Origin: Sneathiella sp. | Lineage (GTDB): Bacteria > Pseudomonadota > Alphaproteobacteria > Sneathiellales > Sneathiellaceae | Direction of reading: 5' to 3' | Length of the DNA stretch: 64,000 nt | Assembly (NCBI GenBank): GCA_017643685.1 | Contig: JAEPMY010000005.1 | Span: 1 to 64,000, forward strand | Shown here: positions 16,396 through 24,370 of the stretch, piece by piece | How the letters are laid out: every line of letters begins with the position of its first letter | How positions within the stretch are numbered: the stretch's first letter is position 1 | The notes under the pieces: model-generated | Seen by the model: only the letters and a program-made list of their open reading frames with translations | The model's database searches: none | What the model was told of the DNA's origin: nothing | Position numbers and translations under genes: made by a program

Positions 16396-17646
16396 TCAGA
16401 CTTTTTCAATCTCGAAGATGACGACATCAATGCTGCCATGCTGAAAACCAGCTTCGCAGTATTTCAGGTAAAATTCCCATTTGCGTTTAAATCTTTCGTC
16501 AAACCCATTGGCCCGGATTTCTGGCCAATGCGCTAGGAACTCCTCGTGCCAGAGGCGGAGTGTCTTTGCATAATCGCGACCAAATTCAACGGCGGGTCTA
16601 ACTTTCAATCCAACAGCTTCAGCACTTTTGCAAAACGCGGTTTTGGAAGGCAGGAAACCACCGGGGAAAATATGCTTCTGGATATAATCCAGCTTCCCGC
16701 GGTAGGTGTCAAAACGATCTTCATCAATCGTGATGACCTGAATTGCGGCCCGGCCGCCGGGCTTCAGATTTTGGTGCAGTGCTGTAAAGTAGCTGGGCCA
16801 GTTTTTCTCGCCAACAGCTTCAAACATTTCAATAGAGATGATGGCATCATACTGTTCTTTGTGATCGCGATAATCCTGCAGCTTAAATTCAGCCTGATTG
16901 GATCTACCCAGATTTGAAAGACGCGCCTCTGCAAAGGCATGTTGCTCTTTTGAGAGGGTTAGCCCAACCACGGACACATCTTCTGTCTCGGTTGCTAGCT
17001 CCGCAAATCCACCCCAGCCACAGCCAATTTCAAGGACTTTGTCACCGGCCTCAATGTTTGCCAGATCATATATTTTTTGATATTTCGCCTTTTGGGCGTC
17101 CTGCAAAGACATGTCTGGCGCCTCAAACAGGGCTGATGAATAAGTCATGCTTGGGTCCAGCCATTTTTCATAAAAGCTGTTACCCAAATCATAATGAAAC
17201 TCGATATTGCGGCGGCTGCCGCGCCGGTTGTTTCTGTCTGCAAACTTCCGATAGAGCTGCTGAAGTTTGACGAGCCCACGCCGTACATATTTGTTGCTGA
17301 GATTGTCTTCATTTTGCAAAAACAGGGTCAGCAGTGCGTATATGTCAGGACTTGTCCATTCACCAAGGATATAGCTCTCCCCAAGGCCGATATCATCTTC
17401 TCGAAGGATACGTTTTGGGGCGTTGTAGGAATAGAATTGCCATTCAGCAGATATGTGCTCCTCAGACGGTGCGCCAAATGTCATGACATCCCCATCGGGC
17501 AGTATGACTTTCAATTCCCCATTTTTGATGCCTTTTAATCCGTGGAGGAGGGCGCTCATCCAGGGGTGAATGTGGAAATGTTCTCGTGCCAGGTCTGATG
17601 CTTTGGCGCTTGCGGAAACGGTTAGATTATCTTCCCTCATACTCAT
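16396..17646 (-). CDS. cfa: Cyclopropane-fatty-acyl-phospholipid synthase family methyltransferase
   Basis: A 416-residue SAM-dependent enzyme. SAM motif I is VLEIGCGWGGFAELA. Family motifs are FHYDLGNSFYEKWLDPSMTY (lipid-binding region), SIEMFEAVGEKNW, and the C-terminal YCEAGFQHGSIDVVIFE with the conserved Cys. CFA synthases methylate cis double bonds of membrane phospholipids. Close relatives in singlet-oxygen regulons of purple bacteria make methylated or furan fatty acids, so plain cyclopropanation is not certain. It is third in an operon with the flavoprotein and DUF1365 genes and overlaps the latter by 4 bases. It sits under an RpoE-type promoter. Confidence 0.92.
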   Translation of the reverse strand: MSMREDNLTVSASAKASDLAREHFHIHPWMSALLHGLKGIKNGELKVILPDGDVMTFGAPSEEHISAEWQFYSYNAPKRILREDDIGLGESYILGEWTSPDIYALLTLFLQNEDNLSNKYVRRGLVKLQQLYRKFADRNNRRGSRRNIEFHYDLGNSFYEKWLDPSMTYSSALFEAPDMSLQDAQKAKYQKIYDLANIEAGDKVLEIGCGWGGFAELATETEDVSVVGLTLSKEQHAFAEARLSNLGRSNQAEFKLQDYRDHKEQYDAIISIEMFEAVGEKNWPSYFTALHQNLKPGGRAAIQVITIDEDRFDTYRGKLDYIQKHIFPGGFLPSKTAFCKSAEAVGLKVRPAVEFGRDYAKTLRLWHEEFLAHWPEIRANGFDERFKRKWEFYLKYCEAGFQHGSIDVVIFEIEKV

Positions 17647-18422
17647 TTTGCTTTACCTTCCAACTGTTCCTTCAATTCTGGCTCGTCGTTTCTTGGAACG
17701 ATCTTGATCCCCTTTAGCCAAAGCTTCAGGGCCTCCCAATGAATGGCTGCGATTACCTTTACCCCGATCAGCGGGGTGCGGGCGTAACAGGCAAATAAAT
17801 TCTTCGCGGTTAAGGGGAGCTTTTCTCCGACAAACGAAGCGTTTAATGAATGTTGTCCTTCGCTCGTCAGTTTGATTGAAAGCGCCACATCATCCCCGGG
17901 CGGTTTCACCGCGAAATCGTAATGCCCCTTTTCTGGAAAGAAAGGAGAGACATAAAACTCTTTCGGGCAATCATGTTTTAAAACGGCCCTCTTGTCCCCT
18001 TGAGTGGGGATAACGTAGCGATGCTGCTCTGAAAATGTATTGTTGACTTCGTAAATCACACCGGCCAGCTCAGACTTCATATCCCAAAGAAAATATGTTG
18101 TGAGTGGGTTAAAGCTCTGTCCCCAAATTCTTGGGATATGGAGCATGGTCACAGAAGTGATATCAGATGTGATGCCGTTCAAATTCGCAAACTGGATAAC
18201 CTGGCTTTTTAAAGGGCTATCCTCTTCGTAACCCAGATCTTTAGTTCTCAGAGAGATCAGATTCCATTTATCTTTTGCAAAAAAACGAAGTTCTTTTTCA
18301 AGGTCTTCAATCTCATCCAGATCCAAATAACAATATGTCACTGCATATTGCAGCAGGTGCGCCCTGGGGTGCAGACGGCGATGAAGAACAGAACCTTTAT
18401 ACAGGGCACTTTTTGTTGGCAT
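17643..18422 (-). CDS. DUF1365 protein
   Basis: A 259-residue protein of the DUF1365 family. The start (ALYKGSVLHRRLHPRAHLLQ) and the internal LHIPRIWGQSFNPLTTYFLW and HDCPKEFYVSPFFPE are the family signatures. No signal peptide or clear membrane segment was seen. In nearly all genomes it lies between an amine-oxidase-like flavoprotein and a CFA-synthase, as here, overlapping both neighbours by 1 to 4 bases. It is presumed to act on the same fatty-acid modification; its biochemical activity is not established. Confidence 0.88.
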   Translation of the reverse strand: MPTKSALYKGSVLHRRLHPRAHLLQYAVTYCYLDLDEIEDLEKELRFFAKDKWNLISLRTKDLGYEEDSPLKSQVIQFANLNGITSDITSVTMLHIPRIWGQSFNPLTTYFLWDMKSELAGVIYEVNNTFSEQHRYVIPTQGDKRAVLKHDCPKEFYVSPFFPEKGHYDFAVKPPGDDVALSIKLTSEGQHSLNASFVGEKLPLTAKNLFACYARTPLIGVKVIAAIHWEALKLWLKGIKIVPRNDEPELKEQLEGKAK

Positions 18423-19753
18423 TAACCCACCCTTTCAACCCGCGCTTCTGTCCAGCTTTCGGGAAGCGAGATGCGTGTTTTTTGCGGATTGAAAGACCAT
18501 GGTCGTGATGCGCCTCCCAACGCTTCGGCTACCGCAAGCCCGGCTTGAATCCCATCTTCATGGAAACCATAACCGAAATAGCTACCGCAGAACCAGAGAT
18601 TGTTTTTCCCTTGTAGGTTCCACAGCATATGCTGCGCAGCGATGGATTGGCTATCAAATACGGGGTGATCGTATGGGAAAGACCGAAGCACCGTTCCTTC
18701 TTTTGGTGTTTCAGTGGGGTTCAATGTCACAATAAAGTTTTTGTCTGACTTGATATGTTGCAACTGGTTCATCCAGTAGGACACACACAGTTTCTGGCTG
18801 TTATCTGAGTTGTTATCATCAGCCAGATAATTCCAACTTGCCCAAGCTTTCTTGCGTTTAGGCAAGAAACTTTCATCGGTGTGAAGCACTGCCAGATTTT
18901 TCTCGTAAGGAAACGCGCCCAGCAATTTTACATATTGCGGGGATGGGTTTTCCAGCATGGACAGAGCTTGATCCGCATGGGTGGCGATAACCACGTCATC
19001 ATAGCGCTGAATATGACCATTGCGGCATTCCACAAAAACACCTTCCCGGCTTGGAGTGATTTTTGTAACCGCAGAGTTAAGGCGGATATTTTTATCGCCA
19101 ATTTCCTCTCGCACCTTATTCACATAGGTGCGGCTGCCACCGACAACTGTCCGCCATTGGGGGCGATCTTTAATTTGCAACAAGCCATGGTTTTCGCAAA
19201 AGCGGATAAATGTTTCCGCTGGGTAAGCCAGCATTTCGTCTGCAGGGGTTGACCAGATTGCAGCCCCCATCGGGATTAAATGCTTGTTAATGAAGGCTTT
19301 CGAGTATTCTCCCTCCCGCAGATACTCGCCCAGTGTCATATGCTTATATTTCGGGTCAAACCGCATTTCTGGCGCTTCTTTATAAAAACGTCGGATATCC
19401 AGAAGCATTTGAATGAAAGTAGGGCGGAGCATATTTCTTTTCTGGGCAAACAGTCCTCCAAGTGAGGTTCCTGAATATTCCCATGCGCCTTTATTAATGG
19501 AGACGCTGAAAGACATGTCAGTATCGCGGGAGGGGACGCCGATTTCGTCAAAAAATGCGATTAAGTTTGGGTAGTTTCTGTTGTTGAAAACAATGAAGCC
19601 GGTATCGATAGCGTGATCGCCAATCATCACTGTATTGCTATGACCGCCAAGACGGTCATCCTTTTCATACAACGTCACGCGGTGATTTTTGGAAAGAAGC
19701 CAGGCCGCGGACAAGCCAGAAATACCAGTTCCAATGACAGCAATAGATTTCAT
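18422..19753 (-). CDS. FAD-dependent oxidoreductase (amine-oxidase-like) of the lipid module
   Basis: A 443-residue flavoprotein from the ATG at 19753. A longer frame begins further upstream, but MKSIAVIGTGISGLSAAWLL puts the dinucleotide-binding motif at the true N-terminus. It is followed by LYEKDDRLGGHSNTV. The conserved C-terminal FAD motif is LWFCGSYFGYGFHEDGIQAG. It leads the operon with DUF1365 and cfa. An RpoE-type promoter lies 31 to 60 bases upstream. It probably oxidises or desaturates methylated acyl chains; the name of the reaction is inference from context. Confidence 0.88.
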   Translation of the reverse strand: MKSIAVIGTGISGLSAAWLLSKNHRVTLYEKDDRLGGHSNTVMIGDHAIDTGFIVFNNRNYPNLIAFFDEIGVPSRDTDMSFSVSINKGAWEYSGTSLGGLFAQKRNMLRPTFIQMLLDIRRFYKEAPEMRFDPKYKHMTLGEYLREGEYSKAFINKHLIPMGAAIWSTPADEMLAYPAETFIRFCENHGLLQIKDRPQWRTVVGGSRTYVNKVREEIGDKNIRLNSAVTKITPSREGVFVECRNGHIQRYDDVVIATHADQALSMLENPSPQYVKLLGAFPYEKNLAVLHTDESFLPKRKKAWASWNYLADDNNSDNSQKLCVSYWMNQLQHIKSDKNFIVTLNPTETPKEGTVLRSFPYDHPVFDSQSIAAQHMLWNLQGKNNLWFCGSYFGYGFHEDGIQAGLAVAEALGGASRPWSFNPQKTRISLPESWTEARVERVG

Positions 19754-19783
19754 CGAAAATCCCGTTAAAAAATCATTTGTATT

Positions 19784-19813
19784 TATATACGCCAATTAAG
19801 TTCTTTTGGTTCA
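19784..19813 (-). promoter_or_regulatory. RpoE (ChrR-type) promoter of the flavoprotein-DUF1365-cfa operon
   Basis: On the minus strand TGAACC (19808-19813), an 18-base spacer and TATATA (19784-19789) precede the flavoprotein start by 30 bases. It is back to back with the rpoE promoter, the two -35 elements being 13 bases apart. Confidence 0.72.
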
Positions 19814-19826
19814 ATGACCTTTTCGG

Positions 19827-19856
19827 TGATCCGAACTTTTATCCCCGGCGTAAACC
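19827..19856 (+). promoter_or_regulatory. Autoregulatory RpoE (ChrR-type) promoter of rpoE-chrR
   Basis: TGATCC (19827-19832), an 18-base spacer and TAAACC (19851-19856) lie 32 bases before the rpoE start. The -35 is the consensus reported for Rhodobacter-type RpoE, and positive autoregulation is known for that family. Confidence 0.75.
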
Positions 19857-19888
19857 TGTATGATGCGTAAATAGAAAAGAGTTTTCGT

Positions 19889-20491
19889 ATGCAACAGCAG
19901 AGAGCGCTGATGAAAAAGCTGGAAACCGACGAGGATACGCCACCGGTGAAAACAGATCTTGATATGCTGTTGACCCGCGTCGGAGAACAGGCAGACCGAC
20001 AGGCCTTTACAGACCTGTTTGAAAAAGTTGCGCCGCGATTGAAGTCCTTCCTTCGCGGGCAAAAACAAGCAGAAAGCGAGATCGAAGTGATCTTGCAGGA
20101 AACCATGCTGAAGGTCTGGCGACGCGCCAGTACATTCGACAGATCAAAATCTTCTGCCATCACATGGATCTATACGGTTGCTCGCAACGTAAAGATTGAC
20201 AGATTACGGAAAATGTCACGGCCGGAGCCGGATCCAAACGATCCGAGTTTTGTTCCAGCCCCTCCGGAAACGGGGGAGCAGGCCATGGACCGTCAACAAA
20301 GAAGCGATATCCTGAAAAGGGCTGTTTCTTTGCTGCCGGAAGATCAAAAAAAGATAATTATGTTGTCTTTTTTTGAAGAGAAGCCGCATTCGGAAATTGC
20401 AGAGGAGTTGGGGATTCCTCTGGGTACAGTTAAATCACGCATTCGACTGGCATTTGGTAAAATCCGGTCGGAATTGGAGAGTTTAAAATGA
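19889..20491 (+). CDS. rpoE: ECF sigma factor RpoE of the singlet-oxygen response
   Basis: A 200-residue ECF sigma factor. Region 2 is VILQETMLKVWRRASTF with ITWIYTVARNVKIDRLRKM; region 4 is LLPEDQKKIIMLSFFEEKPH and GIPLGTVKSRIRLAFGKIRS. The gene overlaps a ChrR-type zinc anti-sigma gene by 4 bases, which identifies the group (ECF11-like). A second in-frame Met eight codons in (MKKLE) is an alternative start. It should direct transcription from the TGA(A/T)CC-N18 promoters seen at three operons here in response to singlet oxygen or similar photo-oxidative stress. Confidence 0.92.
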   Translation: MQQQRALMKKLETDEDTPPVKTDLDMLLTRVGEQADRQAFTDLFEKVAPRLKSFLRGQKQAESEIEVILQETMLKVWRRASTFDRSKSSAITWIYTVARNVKIDRLRKMSRPEPDPNDPSFVPAPPETGEQAMDRQQRSDILKRAVSLLPEDQKKIIMLSFFEEKPHSEIAEELGIPLGTVKSRIRLAFGKIRSELESLK

Positions 20492-21150
20492 GCATCAAGC
20501 ATCATATCAACGATGATACCTTGCTGGCTTATGTGAATAATACGTTGCCGGAAACCCTGTCTGTTGTGGTGGCGACGCATCTTGCCATATGCCCGGAATG
20601 CCGTAAAACGGTTGAGCTGATGGAAGACATGGCGGCCATGTACATGCTGAATGCAGAGCCAGAGCCCCTCAGCCCGGCGGAGCGAGATATTCCCAAAATA
20701 CTGGATGATGGCTTCGTCCGTGAAGACAAGGAAGCCTCCTCTGCTGAGACGGTCGATAAAGGTGTTCCGTCCCCTCTTGCAGAGCGTTTGCCTGTTCATT
20801 TGGATGATATCCCTTGGCGCAGGCTTGTGCCGGGTGTCAGCCATTACCCGTTGAGTTTGTCTGGTGGAGACAAAACGAAAGGTGCTTTGCGCCTTCTGAA
20901 AATCTCCCCCGGGACCCCAATGCCGGAACACGGCCACACTGGGCAGGAACTGACCCTCATTTTAAGTGGTTCCTATATCGATGAAATGGGCCGGTTCCAA
21001 GTGGGGGATATTGCAGATCTGGACGATGATGTGATGCACCGACCTGTTTCTGATACCGAAAAGGATTGTATCTGTCTTATCGCGACGGACGCTCCGCTCC
21101 GTTTCAAGGGGCTGATCAGTCGAATGTTACAGCCAATCATCGGAATTTGA
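20488..21150 (+). CDS. chrR: ChrR-type zinc anti-sigma factor with cupin domain
   Basis: A 220-residue soluble anti-sigma factor. The N-terminal ASD domain has a HxxxCxxC zinc site (THLAICPECRKT) plus the early His of HHINDDTLLAY. The C-terminal cupin has a metal-binding pattern (PMPEHGHTGQELTLILSGSY then GDIADLDDDVMHRP). In the known system the ASD holds RpoE inactive and the cupin domain is needed to respond to singlet oxygen. It overlaps rpoE (ATGA) and is followed by a strong terminator. It contains no membrane segment. Confidence 0.93.
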   Translation: MSIKHHINDDTLLAYVNNTLPETLSVVVATHLAICPECRKTVELMEDMAAMYMLNAEPEPLSPAERDIPKILDDGFVREDKEASSAETVDKGVPSPLAERLPVHLDDIPWRRLVPGVSHYPLSLSGGDKTKGALRLLKISPGTPMPEHGHTGQELTLILSGSYIDEMGRFQVGDIADLDDDVMHRPVSDTEKDCICLIATDAPLRFKGLISRMLQPIIGI

Positions 21151-21159
21151 TCCTGATTT

Positions 21160-21186
21160 TGCCGGCCTTGTTGCCGGCATTTTTTT
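21160..21186 (+). terminator. Terminator after rpoE-chrR
   Basis: TGCCGGC and GCCGGCA form a 7-bp G/C-rich stem with a 6-base loop, followed by seven T's (21180-21186), 10 bases after the chrR stop. Confidence 0.9.
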
Positions 21187-21306
21187 GCTTATATAAATAA
21201 GCCTTTTGTCCCCAGGCCCAAAGCTTGCTACTCTGGAATGAATATTCCGGTATCCTGTAGTAGTGGTTTCTTAAATTTTTCAAGCTTTTGCCAACTTGGG
21301 GGCCTT

Positions 21307-23073
21307 ATGTCAGGACAAAAATCCTGGTTCAAATCGATTACTGCCAAGGCGCGTCCCTACTTTGTAGAGCTCGTTATTTATTCCTTTTTTGTCAATGTCT
21401 TGGCGTTGGTGATCCCTCTTTTTGTGTTGCAAACCTATAACCGCGTCGTGGCTTACGGAAATATCACCACTTTGCAGGGGTTGGTGATCGGCGTGTTTAT
21501 CGCGCTTGCTTTTGATTTTATTCTCCGCCAGCTCCGCTCTCGGCTATTGCAGCGGGCCGCTATGCGAGTAGAGCTGACATTAGCCGCAGCGCTTATGAAA
21601 AAATTCTGGGCACTGCCACTTCGCGTATTGGAAAATCGTAAAAGCGCTTATTGGCACGCTTTGTTCCGGGATGTGGATACAGTGCGAAACACCATCGCGG
21701 GACCACCTTTCCTGCTGTTGATTGATTTGCCCTTTGCGCTTCTCTTTATCCTGTTGATTTTCATTATCGCGCAACCGATCGCGTGGATTTTCCTAACCAT
21801 CCTGCCCATTTTCGTGGGCCTTGCTGCAGTCTCCAGCTATATGGTTCGAAAATCAGCAGATGCTGAAAAAGATAAGCAGCGGGCGCGGGATGGTCTTATC
21901 GCGGACATGGTGGGAAGCCGGGGAACCGTAAAGGCCTTGTCTCTTGATCAGGGCATTACCCCTTACTGGGAAGATTTGCAGGCCAGCACGGTTGAAGGCG
22001 CACTGCAGCGCGGCGCCCGGCAGGATGGCTTTATGAATGCGGGGACCGTTTTGACGCTGGCGACAACGGTGGTTATCACCGGTTTTGGGGCGGTGGCCAT
22101 CATTAATCAGGAACTTAGCATCGGTGCTTTGATCGCGGCAAATATGCTGTCCAGTCGGGTGGTGGGCCCCTTTAGCCAGCTCGTTGGGGCATGGCGAAAT
22201 TTTGCCAGTTATAAGCAATCACGTGACCGCTTGGATGAGGTTATGAGCCTGCCGACCGAACGGCAGGAAGCTGTGATTGATTTGGACAAACCCGATGGGG
22301 GGCTTAAAATTGATGAGATTACTTTCCGCTATCGCCCAGAGGGGGAGGCGGTCTTAGAGGGCTTAAGTGCAGATTTTGCGCCTAATAGCATTCACACGAT
22401 TATGGGGCCTAACGGCGGCGGTAAAAGTACGCTTTTGAAGCTTTTAAAGGGTCTTTATGCGCCAGAAAAGGGGCGGATTTTGCTGGGCGGTGCGGATATT
22501 GGGCAATTCACCCGCTTCCAGGTCGCCAGATGGATTGGGTATGTGCCGCAGGAAACAGTTCTAATCGGCGGCAGTATTAGGGATAATATATCTGGTAAAC
22601 GCGGCGATATTTCAGACGAGCAAGTGATCCATGCGGCAAAGCTTGCAAGTGTTCACAAAATCATATTGGATTTGCCAGATGGCTACGCGACAGATGTAGG
22701 AGAGGCGGGAAGTATGCTTTCCGGTGGGGTGCGCCAAAGGCTCAGCATTGCACGGGCCTTGGTATCTGATCCACCTTTTCTTATTTTGGATGAACCGTCT
22801 TCAAATCTCGACCGTCAGGCTGAACAGGCACTGAAAGATCTTCTGCAAAACTTGTCCAAGGACCATACGATTATTGTGGTTTCGCACAGTCCTATTCTGC
22901 TAGGGGCGACTGGGTATCTGCATTTACTGGATAAGAGCCGGTTTGTGCTCTCTGGGCCGCGGGATGTGGTCATGAAAGAACTGGAGGCTCGCGCAAATGC
23001 TTCCCCTAAATCAAAGTTGGGGGGGGGTGATAATATCTCCAACCTGAAAAAAGGGGAGGGGCGAGCGGGCTGA
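21307..23073 (+). CDS. Type I secretion ABC transporter (PrtD/HlyB-like permease-ATPase)
   Basis: A 588-residue half-size exporter from the ATG at 21307; an upstream ATG at 21238 would add 23 residues with no better ribosome-binding site. About six membrane helices occupy residues 25-290, followed by an ATPase domain with Walker [10 protein letters not shown], signature [15 protein letters not shown] and Walker [13 protein letters not shown]. There is no N-terminal C39 peptidase, so it is of the RTX-exporting type. It is the first gene of a run HlyD, cyclase, TolC. Its likely substrate is the FecR-RTX protein at 28597. Confidence 0.93.
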   Translation: MSGQKSWFKSITAKARPYFVELVIYSFFVNVLALVIPLFVLQTYNRVVAYGNITTLQGLVIGVFIALAFDFILRQLRSRLLQRAAMRVELTLAAALMKKFWALPLRVLENRKSAYWHALFRDVDTVRNTIAGPPFLLLIDLPFALLFILLIFIIAQPIAWIFLTILPIFVGLAAVSSYMVRKSADAEKDKQRARDGLIADMVGSRGTVKALSLDQGITPYWEDLQASTVEGALQRGARQDGFMNAGTVLTLATTVVITGFGAVAIINQELSIGALIAANMLSSRVVGPFSQLVGAWRNFASYKQSRDRLDEVMSLPTERQEAVIDLDKPDGGLKIDEITFRYRPEGEAVLEGLSADFAPNSIHTIMGPNGGGKSTLLKLLKGLYAPEKGRILLGGADIGQFTRFQVARWIGYVPQETVLIGGSIRDNISGKRGDISDEQVIHAAKLASVHKIILDLPDGYATDVGEAGSMLSGGVRQRLSIARALVSDPPFLILDEPSSNLDRQAEQALKDLLQNLSKDHTIIVVSHSPILLGATGYLHLLDKSRFVLSGPRDVVMKELEARANASPKSKLGGGDNISNLKKGEGRAG

Positions 23074-24359
23074 TGCAAACCTTTCAGAGCATAGAGAAAA
23101 AATACCCGATGCCCGCTTGGCGTCTGATCGGCTTGGTCATCATTGCTTTGATCGCAGGCTTTGTGATCTGGACGCAACTCGCCAAGTTGGAGGAAGTGTC
23201 TGTTCTGGCCGGTGAAGTGGTCCCTCAGGATCAGGTTAAGGTCATTCAGCATTTGGAAGGTGGTATCATCAAAAATGTCATGGTTCGCGAAGGGGCCATT
23301 GTCAAAGCGGGGGATCCGTTGATGCTGCTCGACCTTGCCGTCAATGCCATGAACGAGGAATCCTTACAAATCCAGTTGAAAGGGCTTGAGATCAAACGGG
23401 CCCGGCTTGAAGGGGAGAGTGAGGGGAAAACGCCCGCATACCCCGATGTTGAGCGATCTGAGGTGCAGCGTTTATTGCAGGCCGAGCAGAAAGTGCACGC
23501 CGCGCGGTTAGCACAGCTTGAATCGAAAACCAGAATTTTAAAGGAGAAATCCCGGCAGAAGCAGCTCGATGTTCAGCAGTTGGAAATTCAGGTTGCCGCG
23601 ATTACGTCTGACCTTAAGGTGCTGGAGCGAAAATTTGCGATGTCGACTGAGCTTTTGGCGTCAAAACTCACCCCGAAAATTGAGCATTTAGAACTTGAAA
23701 CAGAATTAACTCGATTGCAGGGAGAGCTTAAAGTTCTCCGCCCCTCGATCCCGCGTGCACGCGCCGCAGCAAAAGAGGCGGAGGAGACTATTAAAGAAGA
23801 AAAGCTCCTCTTCCAGCTAGATGCGCAAGAACAGCTTTCAGAGGTGGAGCGGGAAATCGCACGCATTCGAGAACTGTTGGTAACTGCAGGGGATCAGGTC
23901 ACCCGAACAACTGTGCGCTCCCCCATTGACGGGGTGGTGAAAAATCTTCGCTATAATACGATCGGCGGCATTGTCCGCCCAGGTGACGTTATTATGGATG
24001 TGGTACCCACTAGCGACCGATTGGTGGTTGAGGCGCGCTTAAGTCCATCTGATCGCGGGTTTGTTGAGGTCGGACAACCCGCAGTTATCAAGCTAACGGC
24101 ATATGATTTCTTCATTTACGGCGGGATAAAGGGACGGATTGCGACCATCGCGGCTGACTCGACCAATGATGGAGAAGGCCAGCCTTTCTATAAGGTCGTC
24201 ATCGAAACATTGGGGGAGAAGAACGAAAAAATGGAAGGGTTGCTCATCTCCCCCGGCATGCAGGCCATGGTAGATGTCCATACGGGCGAGAAAACGGTTA
24301 TGCAATATTTGCTGCAACCGGTTCTCAAGCTGCGTCATGAAAGCTTTCGAGAGAGGTAG
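23073..24359 (+). CDS. HlyD-family type I secretion adaptor
   Basis: A 428-residue membrane-fusion protein. One membrane helix at about 17-38 (RLIGLVIIALIAGFVIWTQL) is followed by a lipoyl-like half (VIQHLEGGIIKNVMVREG). A long coiled coil (about 105-275) precedes the second lipoyl half (TVRSPIDGVVKNLRYNTIGG), and the C-terminal HlyD signature region follows. It bridges the ABC exporter and the TolC channel. The start overlaps the ABC gene's stop by one base. Confidence 0.93.
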   Translation: MQTFQSIEKKYPMPAWRLIGLVIIALIAGFVIWTQLAKLEEVSVLAGEVVPQDQVKVIQHLEGGIIKNVMVREGAIVKAGDPLMLLDLAVNAMNEESLQIQLKGLEIKRARLEGESEGKTPAYPDVERSEVQRLLQAEQKVHAARLAQLESKTRILKEKSRQKQLDVQQLEIQVAAITSDLKVLERKFAMSTELLASKLTPKIEHLELETELTRLQGELKVLRPSIPRARAAAKEAEETIKEEKLLFQLDAQEQLSEVEREIARIRELLVTAGDQVTRTTVRSPIDGVVKNLRYNTIGGIVRPGDVIMDVVPTSDRLVVEARLSPSDRGFVEVGQPAVIKLTAYDFFIYGGIKGRIATIAADSTNDGEGQPFYKVVIETLGEKNEKMEGLLISPGMQAMVDVHTGEKTVMQYLLQPVLKLRHESFRER

Positions 24360-24370
24360 GCGGCGCAAAA

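Noticed and set aside
16396-19753. Assigning specific furan-fatty-acid gene names to the methyltransferase and flavoprotein
   Set aside because: The similarity is contextual. The known pathway's enzymes cannot be told apart from ordinary CFA synthase and amine-oxidase-like proteins by eye.
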